A DNA stretch of 6,535 bases from Sphingopyxis sp. GTDB lineage: Bacteria; Pseudomonadota; Alphaproteobacteria; Sphingomonadales; Sphingomonadaceae. Both the position numbers and the translations under genes were made by a program. The first letter of the stretch is position 1. Each line of letters opens with the position of its first letter. The notes beneath the pieces are model-generated. The model made no database searches, was not told the origin of the DNA, and saw nothing but the letters and a program-made list of their open reading frames with translations. Below are positions 1 to 5,198 of the stretch, piece by piece. The DNA is taken from assembly GCA_012035435.1 (NCBI GenBank), contig JAAUPH010000137.1:1-6535 (forward strand). The letters are read 5' to 3'.

Positions 1-1176
1 GGAGTTACCAGCGTCGCGGTTGACACAAGCGCGCTGCAAGGCGTCAGCGAAGCCACCGTCATCAGCATCGCTACAGGCGCGCGGCTGCGCAGCTGGCGGC
101 ACGACGCCTATCGCACCCGGCTGAGCGATAGCCAGAAGATCAGCCTGACATCGCTGAGCATTGCCTCGCCGCTGGGCGATGTCAGCGCTGCCTTTGCCGC
201 GCAGCAGGCAATTGCCGCGGGCGTGGCGCTGACGCAGGATCTGGTCGCCGAACCCGGCAACATCATCTATCCCGAAAGCTTTGTGGAGCGCTGCCAGCAC
301 CTGACCGCGCTGGGCGTGCAGATCGATGTGCTCGACGAAAATGCCATGAAGGCGCTCGGTATGGGTGCGCTGCTGGGGGTGGCGCAGGGTTCGGTCAAAC
401 CGCCGCGGCTGCTCGTGATGCGCTGGAACGGCAGCAATGATGGCGACAAACCCGTCGTTTTCATCGGCAAGGGCGTCACCTTGACACGGGCGGGATCAGT
501 CTGAAGCCTGGCCCCGGCATGGAAATGATGAATGGGACATGGGCGGCGCCGGCGCGTCGCGGGGGCGATGAAGGCGATCGCCGGACGCAAGGCCAAGGCG
601 AATGTCGTTGGCATCTGCGGGCTGGTTGAAAATATGCCTGACGGCAATGCGCAGCGCCCCGGCGATATTGTGACCAGCATGTCGGGCCAGACCATCGAAG
701 TGCTTAACACCGATGCCGAGGGGCGATTGGTCCTGTGTGATTGCCTGACCTGGGCGCAGCACAGCTTTGACCCCGCGGTGATCGTCGATTTGGCGACGCT
801 CACCGGGGCGATGGTGATTGCGCTGGGGAATGAATATGCAGGCATGTTCGCCAATGATGACGATCTCGCCGCCGCGCTGACCAAGGCGGGTGAAGCGAGC
901 GGCAACCCGGTTTGGCGCTTCCCGCTGTCGCCCGCATATGACAAGCTGATCGACAGCCCGATTGCCGATATGAAGAATATCGGCCCGCGTGAGGCCGGGT
1001 CGATCACCGCCGCACAGTTCCTCAAACGCTTTGTCAATGACGGCGTAAAATGGGCGCACCTCGACATTGCCGGCATGGCCTGGGCCGACAAGGACGGCCC
1101 GGTATGGGGCAAAGGCGCAACCGGCTATGGCGTGCGGCTGCTCGACCGGTTCGTGGCGGACAATTTTGAGGGGTAG
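1..1176 (+). pseudogene. pepA: Leucyl aminopeptidase (M17 family), 5'-truncated by the window edge, reading frame broken by three 1-base losses
   Basis: Cytosolic M17 metallo-aminopeptidase that releases N-terminal residues from peptides using two metal ions. The frame is open from base 1, so roughly the first 90-100 residues lie upstream. The conserved lysine of VVFIGKGVT is at 469-471. Normal reading then stops at TGA 502-504. Inserting one base at each of three places (after about 480-482, at 531-532, after 556) restores a family-typical stretch containing FDTGGISLKPGPG and [12 protein letters not shown]. From 559 on the original frame holds, with NTDAEGR (Asp 712-714, Glu 718-720, Arg 724-726) and the usual C-terminus [10 protein letters not shown]. 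The restored segment carries two metal-ligand aspartates (483-485, 536-538) and the second active-site lysine (504-506), so the sequence as written could not give active enzyme. The lost bases are in TT, AA and G runs, which suggests read errors more than decay. The ATG at 532 is spurious. pepA followed by holC is a common proteobacterial order. Confidence 0.93.
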
Positions 1177-1189
1177 GGCGTGAGCAGCC

Positions 1190-1639
1190 ATGCCCCGCGT
1201 TGATTTCTACCGCCTGACGCGCGACCCGGCGGCGCGGGTGCTGCCGATGATTGCAGAGCGCGTACTGGGGCAGGGCGAACGCTTGCTGGTGGTTGCCGGC
1301 GATGGCGAGCTTCGCGCGGCGCTGAGCGACGGATTATGGGCAGCAAAGCCCGACAGCTTCCTGGCACACGGCCCCGCCGACGGGGAATTGGCTGCACATG
1401 ACCCCATATTGATCGCCAGCGGCATCGATACCGCTCCCGCCAATGGCGCGCAGATGGTTGCGCTGGCCGACGGGGTGTGGCGCGACGAGGCGCTGGCGTT
1501 CACCCGCACCTTTCTGCTGTTCGACAACAGCCGCATCGATGATGCACGCGCGACCTGGCGCACGCTGGGCACGCGCGACGCGGTGGAGCGCCACTTCTGG
1601 AAACAGGATGAAAATGGCCGCTGGGCCGAGGGGCCATAG
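1190..1639 (+). CDS. holC: DNA polymerase III chi subunit
   Basis: 149 aa, matching the roughly 145-150 aa of the HolC family. In the known system chi pairs with psi (HolD) in the clamp-loader complex and contacts single-strand binding protein. Visible family features: N-terminal VDFYRL strand, then a helix followed by GERLLVVAGD, the LWAAKPDSFLAHG segment (equivalent to LWARPAESFVPH in E. coli HolC), DPILIASG, and RTFLLFDN near residues 104-111. The C-terminal part contains HFWKQDENGRW, a frequent ending in alphaproteobacterial chi proteins. The ATG at 1190 is 13 nt after the pepA stop and leads straight into the conserved first strand. The GTG at 1180 is in another frame and runs into a stop. 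The two genes are probably co-transcribed. The frame is intact, unlike pepA. Confidence 0.93.
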   Translation: MPRVDFYRLTRDPAARVLPMIAERVLGQGERLLVVAGDGELRAALSDGLWAAKPDSFLAHGPADGELAAHDPILIASGIDTAPANGAQMVALADGVWRDEALAFTRTFLLFDNSRIDDARATWRTLGTRDAVERHFWKQDENGRWAEGP

Positions 1640-1717
1640 GGCCACCCTTGCCTTTTCCGCGTCCGCCCTCTAACGGCGCGGCCAACTACAACTATAGCCA
1701 AACGCAGGAGCACTCCC

Positions 1718-2140
1718 ATGGCCGTCACCCGCACTTTTTCGATCATCAAACCCGATGCCACCCGCCGCAACCTGACCGGCGCGGTTACCAAGATGCTGGA
1801 AGAGGCTGGCCTGCGCGTCGTCGCATCGAAGCGCATCCACATGACCCGCGAACAGGCCGAAGGCTTTTATGCCGTCCACCGCGAGCGCCCCTTCTTTGGC
1901 GAACTGGTCGATTTCATGATCAGCGGCCCGGTGGTCGTGCAGGTGCTTGAGGGCGAAAACGCCATGCAGCGCAACCGCGACATCATGGGCGCGACCAACC
2001 CGGCCAACGCCGAACCCGGCACGATCCGCAAGGAACTGGCCGAGAGCATCGAGGCGAACACGGTGCATGGCAGCGACAGCGACGAGAATGCGGCGATTGA
2101 AATTGCCTATTTCTTCACGCCCGAAGAGATTGTCGGCTGA
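1718..2140 (+). CDS. ndk: Nucleoside diphosphate kinase
   Basis: 140 aa, full length for bacterial Ndk. It transfers the gamma phosphate from an NTP (usually ATP) to NDPs through a phosphohistidine, balancing cytosolic nucleotide pools. All the classical active-site residues are present at canonical positions: Lys11 in IIKPDA, Tyr51, Phe59, Arg87, Thr93 in MGATNP, Arg104, Asn114 and the phosphorylated His117 in NTVHGSDS. The start is supported by AGGAG at 1706-1710, seven bases before the ATG, and by the typical N-terminus [12 protein letters not shown]. It lies 78 nt after holC on the same strand. It may be read from the upstream operon or from its own promoter; I see no clear -35/-10 pair in that gap. 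A strong terminator lies about 125 nt downstream, beyond a palindromic repeat. Confidence 0.98.
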   Translation: MAVTRTFSIIKPDATRRNLTGAVTKMLEEAGLRVVASKRIHMTREQAEGFYAVHRERPFFGELVDFMISGPVVVQVLEGENAMQRNRDIMGATNPANAEPGTIRKELAESIEANTVHGSDSDENAAIEIAYFFTPEEIVG

Positions 2141-2163
2141 CCCCGCTGATCTCACTCCCTTAA

Positions 2164-2257
2164 TTCGTCACTCCCCGCGGAAGGCGGGGATCCATCTCCT
2201 GACGGTGAATGCGGAAGCGGCCGGAGCTGGATTCTCGCCTTCGCGGGAATGACGAAA
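2164..2257. repeat. Imperfect palindromic dispersed-type repeat (REP/MITE-like)
   Basis: Two arms, 2164-2199 and 2223-2256, are reverse complements over about 36 positions, with four mismatches and two one-base gaps. The outer part reads TTCGTCA(C/T)TCCC, followed by GCG(G)AAGGCG and ATCCA. The middle (2200-2222) is unpaired. The motif CGTCATTCCCGCGAAGGCG is a type I know as widely dispersed in intergenic regions of alphaproteobacterial, especially sphingomonad, genomes; the copy number in this genome cannot be seen here. It lies 23 nt after the ndk stop and just before the ndk terminator, so it would be transcribed as part of the ndk 3' untranslated region and could fold into a long stem. 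Confidence 0.8.
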
Positions 2258-2266
2258 GTTTTTAGG

Positions 2267-2295
2267 GGCCGCCGGTTCGTTCCGGCGGCCTTTTT
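2267..2295 (+). terminator. Intrinsic (rho-independent) terminator for ndk
   Basis: A perfect 9-bp GC-only stem (GGCCGCCGG 2267-2275 with CCGGCGGCC 2282-2290), a 6-nt loop TTCGTT, and an immediate T5 run (2291-2295) with further Ts at 2298-2300. The T run is on the + strand only, so it terminates rightward transcription, from ndk and perhaps pepA-holC-ndk, before the small exported-protein gene. Confidence 0.93.
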
Positions 2296-2350
2296 GCTTT
2301 GATGAACAGGAGTCGACCGTCCCGTTCAGCCGCCATTCCGCAACCTGCGC

Positions 2351-2381
2351 GCATCCTCCCGCCATCATCAAGGGAGGATGC
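2351..2381 (+). promoter_or_regulatory. Hairpin over the Shine-Dalgarno of the small exported-protein gene
   Basis: GCATCCTCCC (2351-2360) and GGGAGGATGC (2372-2381) are perfect reverse complements, giving a 10-bp stem with an 11-nt loop. The downstream arm contains nearly the whole ribosome binding site AGGGAGG (2371-2377), which is 6 nt before the ATG at 2384. That spacing favours ATG 2384 over the ATG at 2378, which touches the SD with no spacer. If the transcript begins upstream of 2351, the stem would hide the SD and could make translation conditional. The pairing is seen in the sequence; the regulatory role is inference. Confidence 0.6.
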
Positions 2382-2383
2382 CC

Positions 2384-2680
2384 ATGCACCGGATCATGCT
2401 CACGGCGCTGGCCGCGCTCGCCGCTACCACGGCCGCGTACGCCGACAGCCAGTCGTCGAACAGCAGCTCGAACAGCTCGTCGAACAACGGCGTCACCCGC
2501 GAAACGCGCGATGAAAGCTATTGCGACGATTATGGCTGCGACCGCGTCGTCGAACGCCGCGTCTATCGCGACGCCCCGCGCCGCAGCTATCGCGGCGAAG
2601 CGCGCCGCTATTGGCGCGAACTGCGCCGCGAGCGCGAGGAGCGACGCAAGCGCTATCGCTACTACCGCGATGATGATTGA
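2384..2680 (+). CDS. Small predicted exported Arg/Tyr-rich protein of unknown function
   Basis: 98 aa from the ATG at 2384, chosen because AGGGAGG lies 6 nt upstream; the ATG at 2378 would add two residues but has no SD spacing. Residues 1-20 look like a Sec signal peptide: His and Arg, then a hydrophobic Leu/Ala run ending TTAAYA, with likely cleavage before Asp21. Next comes a Ser/Asn linker (about residues 23-35) built from a repeating SSSN unit encoded by a short DNA microrepeat at 2453-2488. Two cysteines (47, 52) lie in an acidic YCDDYGCD segment. The rest is strongly basic and rich in Arg and Tyr, probably helical around 72-91, ending RYRYYRDDD. I recognise no family. It is probably periplasmic or surface-associated. 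The codon use is typical high-GC and the gene has its own leader after the ndk terminator, so it looks real and monocistronic. Confidence 0.75.
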   Translation: MHRIMLTALAALAATTAAYADSQSSNSSSNSSSNNGVTRETRDESYCDDYGCDRVVERRVYRDAPRRSYRGEARRYWRELRREREERRKRYRYYRDDD

Positions 2681-2701
2681 GATAAATTTGCGGTCTAGTG
2701 T

Positions 2702-2938
2702 CTATTTGCTGGCAATCTTTTGCGGTGGGTCACCAAATCTGGAAAAATATTCATCTAGCCAGCCCGGAAAATTAGCGTCCATTTCCTCTTCCAGCGAACG
2801 TCCGGTGAACGTGCCTGAAATCTGATCTTCACGCGCCTGAAACATTTCTCTAGTCGCCGAATGGTTGGCTAGCCAGCCCTGATCAGCGCTTGGCATACCG
2901 TGATGCGCCCAAAGTATGTAGGTGTTCAAGTTTGTCAT
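2702..2938 (-). CDS. Possible small hypothetical protein or gene remnant
   Basis: 78 aa from the ATG at 2938-2936; a TTG directly before it would add one residue. No good ribosome binding site is visible upstream. It begins 59 nt after the purN stop on the same strand, so it could be a trailing gene of purMN. Its composition is protein-like (acidic, several Trp and Phe, HHG near residue 13, a FPGWLDEYFSRFGDPP stretch near the end), and it is uninterrupted. The DNA here is visibly more AT-rich than its neighbours, which weakens the usual argument that long ORFs in high-GC DNA are shadows, and may indicate foreign origin. I do not recognise a family. It could equally be the remnant of a larger inserted gene. 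Confidence 0.4.
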   Translation of the reverse strand: MTNLNTYILWAHHGMPSADQGWLANHSATREMFQAREDQISGTFTGRSLEEEMDANFPGWLDEYFSRFGDPPQKIASK

Positions 2939-2997
2939 CAATATCGCTAGATGATCAAAGGTGCCTTCTAAGTTTGCCGCTCATTAGATCGTCCAGC

Positions 2998-3951
2998 TTA
3001 ACAATCGCCATTGCCAAACAAATCCATCAATCCGGCCAGTTTCTTTGGCGCCACCGCGCGCCAGCTGCGGGTGATCCAGTCCGCGATATGGTCCCAGTCG
3101 TTGCGGCCCAGATCCAACCGGATGCCGATCCAGCCGTCGCCGAAATAGGCGGGGCGGAAATATAGCGCTTCATCCTGTTCGATCAGCGCGGCCTGTTCAT
3201 CCACGCCGCTGATCTTGACGAGCAGGGCTGTGCGCCCGTCGCCATGGTGATCGTGGGTGAAATAGGCGAATTTCTTGCCCTTGATGATGCCGAAACAGGG
3301 CATGCCGTGGCTTATGACTTCGTCCGCCTCGGGCTGTGCCATCGCCGCTTCGCGCACGCGGGAGAGCCAATAGTCGGGGGTATTCTCACGGCGCACCCAA
3401 TCACTCAGGATACGCGGGTAGAGCTGATGCTCGGCAATGCGCACGCGGGCGGCGAGCGTGTCCACCGTATCGCCGGGCAGCACAGCGACCGCGCTTTGCC
3501 CGAGCACGTCGCCGTCATCGACCTCGGCGGTGACCAGATGCACCGAACAGCCTGCCTGCGCGTCGCCCGCTTCCAAGGCGCGCGCGTAAGTGTTCAGCCC
3601 CTTATATTTGGGCAGCAACGAAGGGTGTATGTTGAGCATCCGTCCGGTCCAGCGCTCGACAAATTCGGGCGAGAGCAGGCGCATATAGCCCGCGAGCGCG
3701 ATATATTGTGCGCCTGCATCAAGTGCCGCGCGCTCCAAGATCGCGTCATGCGCCGCGCGGTCGAGGCCGGTGTGGGGGTGGGCGAAGGTGACGATGTCTT
3801 CGGCATTCGCCAATGCAAGACCCGGTGCGTCGGGATTGTTCGACGCAACCAGCACGACCTCATAGGGGCAATCTTCAGCGCGGCTGGCATAGAGCAGCGC
3901 GGCCATATTGGTGCCTGCGCCCGAAATGAAAATGGCGACGGCGGTTTTCAC
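2998..3951 (-). CDS. purN: Phosphoribosylglycinamide (GAR) formyltransferase with C-terminal MmcQ/YjbR-like domain
   Basis: Third step of purine synthesis: formyl transfer from 10-formyltetrahydrofolate to GAR. With the GTG start at 3951 the protein is 317 aa, well above the roughly 190-215 aa usual for PurN. Residues 1 to about 187 are PurN: SGAGTN near the start, YMRLLSPEFV, the catalytic segment NIHPSLLPKYKGL (Asn107, His109) and VDDGDVLGQ with the catalytic Asp145, almost the E. coli numbering (106, 108, 144). From about 194 to the end it resembles MmcQ/YjbR (DUF419) proteins: SHGMPCF, GKKFAYFTHDHHGDGR, LLVKISG, YFRPAYFGDGWIGIRLDLG, SWRAVAPKKL. The function of that domain is not established. 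The TTG at 3966 is a possible longer start, but it lies partly in the inverted repeat. No SD is visible before either start, so translation may depend on purM read-through or the repeat disrupted the original site. It follows purM on the same strand. Confidence 0.93.
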   Translation of the reverse strand: MKTAVAIFISGAGTNMAALLYASRAEDCPYEVVLVASNNPDAPGLALANAEDIVTFAHPHTGLDRAAHDAILERAALDAGAQYIALAGYMRLLSPEFVERWTGRMLNIHPSLLPKYKGLNTYARALEAGDAQAGCSVHLVTAEVDDGDVLGQSAVAVLPGDTVDTLAARVRIAEHQLYPRILSDWVRRENTPDYWLSRVREAAMAQPEADEVISHGMPCFGIIKGKKFAYFTHDHHGDGRTALLVKISGVDEQAALIEQDEALYFRPAYFGDGWIGIRLDLGRNDWDHIADWITRSWRAVAPKKLAGLMDLFGNGDC

Positions 3952-3964
3952 CGGCGAGTGCAGC

Positions 3965-4053
3965 AAAAACAGGGACAGTCCCTAATTATCGAGAACGCGC
4001 GGTCGGCATCGATGGACCGCCTCTGCCGATAATTGGGGACTGTCCCTGTTTTT
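3965..4053. repeat. 89-bp near-perfect inverted repeat between purM and purN (REP/IS200-like non-autonomous element)
   Basis: The arms 3965-3991 and 4027-4053 are 27 nt each and reverse complements except at one position (T 3983 opposite G 4035, a possible G-U pair in RNA). Each arm contains the mini-palindrome GGGAC-A/T-GTCCC flanked by AAAAAC or GTTTTT on its outer side. The 35-nt centre holds another 6-bp stem (GCGGTC 3999-4004, GACCGC 4015-4020), so the whole element is nested palindromes. I see no target-site duplication, consistent with IS200/IS605-type or REP-type mobility. I associate the GGGACAGTCCC hairpin with elements moved by Y1 tyrosine transposases, but that is recollection, not a search result. 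It begins 3 nt after the purM stop and ends 13 nt before the purN GTG. The T5 run ending the hairpin on each strand could also make it a partial terminator. Confidence 0.85.
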
Positions 4054-4056
4054 GTT

Positions 4057-5162
4057 CTATCCCGCATGCACGGCCTTCCAATCCGCCAGCGCGCTCCATG
4101 TCTCGGCGCTGCCTGTCACGGTGCAGCCCTTCGCCCCCTCGGCGATACGGCCGATGCGGTGCACCGTCTCGCCCGCCGCCGTCAGTGCTGCCGTGACTGC
4201 CTCCGCATCACCGGCCGCAACTACGACCGCCATGCCGATGCCGCAGTTGAACGTCCGCGCAAGCTCTTCTGGTTCGATATGCCCCTGCGCTTGCAAAAAG
4301 GCCATGAGGCGCGGCAGCGGCCAGGCGTCGGCGTCAATATGCGCGTGGAGATGCGCGGGCAGGATACGCGGGATATTCTCGAGCAGCCCGCCGCCGGTGA
4401 TGTGCGCCAGCGCATGGATGCGCCCCTGCCGGATTTCGGGCAGCAGCGATTTCACATAAATCCGTGTGGGTGCCATCAACGCGTCGATCAGCAGCACTTC
4501 GGGATCGAACAGCGCGGGGCGATCCAGCTTCCACCCCTTGTCGCTGGCAAGCCGCCGCACGAGCGAGAAACCGTTGCTGTGCACCCCGGACGAGGCCAGC
4601 CCCAAAATCACATCGCCCGCAGCAACCTTGTCGGCTGTGAGCACCGACGCGCGCTCCACCGCGCCGACACAGAAGCCAGCGAGGTCATAGTCGGCATCGG
4701 CGTACATCCCCGGCATTTCCGCCGTCTCGCCGCCGATCAGCGCGCATCCGGCCTGTTTGCACCCTTCGGCGATGCTGGCGACCACGGCGGTGGCGACATC
4801 ATTGTCGAGTTTGCCGGTGGCATAATAATCAAGGAAGAACAGCGGCTCTGCGCCCTGCACGATCAGATCATTGGCGCACATCGCGACCAGATCGATGCCG
4901 ACTCCCTCGTGACGGCCCGAATCAATCGCAAGTTTCAGCTTGGTCCCAACCCCGTCATTGGCCGCGACGAGTAGCGGGTCGGTGAACCCCGCTGCGCGCA
5001 GGTCAAAAAATCCCCCGAATCCGCCCAGATCGGCGTCAGCGCCAGGCCGCCGCGTGGCCTTCGCGAGCGGGCAATCGCGCGCACCAGCGCATTGCCCGCG
5101 CTGATGGAAACACCCGCGTCGGCGTAAGTGTAAGGCTTTGGTTGGTTGTGCTTGGCATCCAT
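4057..5162 (-). pseudogene. purM: Phosphoribosylformylglycinamidine cyclo-ligase (AIR synthetase), broken by one 1-base frameshift
   Basis: Fifth step of purine synthesis: ATP-dependent ring closure of FGAM to AIR. Reading from the ATG at 5162 gives [19 protein letters not shown] and then [10 protein letters not shown], the usual PurM N-terminus. The frame is lost at a GGG run (5069-5071 on the + strand). Adding one G there gives [20 protein letters not shown] and a complete 368-aa PurM (E. coli 345) down to the TAG at 4059-4057. Downstream motifs are intact: [96 protein letters not shown]. The intact piece starting at 4881 would lack the N-terminal quarter. purM is normally needed for purine prototrophy, so a missed base in a homopolymer is the likeliest cause. 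No clear SD precedes the ATG. It shares a 36-bp gap with the divergent gene at 5199. Confidence 0.93.
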
Positions 5163-5188
5163 GGCAAGGCCGACTATCGCTTTCGCCC

Positions 5189-5198
5189 GGTAATTACC
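5189..5198. promoter_or_regulatory. Perfect 10-bp palindrome in the 36-bp divergent gap
   Basis: GGTAATTACC is its own reverse complement. It lies in the short gap between the purM start (5162) and the ATG at 5199, directly touching that ATG. It could be half of an operator, or chance. No paired copy and no convincing -35/-10 elements were found around it. Confidence 0.25.

Noticed and set aside
532..558. ATG at 532 as a start of a separate 214-aa protein
   Set aside because: It lies in the frame-shifted stretch of pepA. The real sequence resumes only at about 559, and the first residues do not fit the family.
496..1191. 231-codon minus-strand ORF opposite pepA
   Set aside because: It is a shadow of the conserved pepA coding sequence, with no family features and no start signal.
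1640..1717. Promoter between holC and ndk (TTGCCT at 1648 with TAACGG 17 nt later, or TATAGC at 1693)
   Set aside because: The first pair has a poor -10. The second has no -35 and would place the transcript start almost on the ribosome binding site.
2681..2760. Terminator after the small exported-protein gene
   Set aside because: Only 4-bp pairings near TTGC/GCAA with a T run were found, too weak to call.
3244..4974. Two long + strand ORFs (262 and 313 codons) opposite purN and purM
   Set aside because: They lie antisense to well-supported purine genes, have low-complexity Arg/His-rich translations and arise from high-GC codon bias. The first also runs through the inverted repeat.
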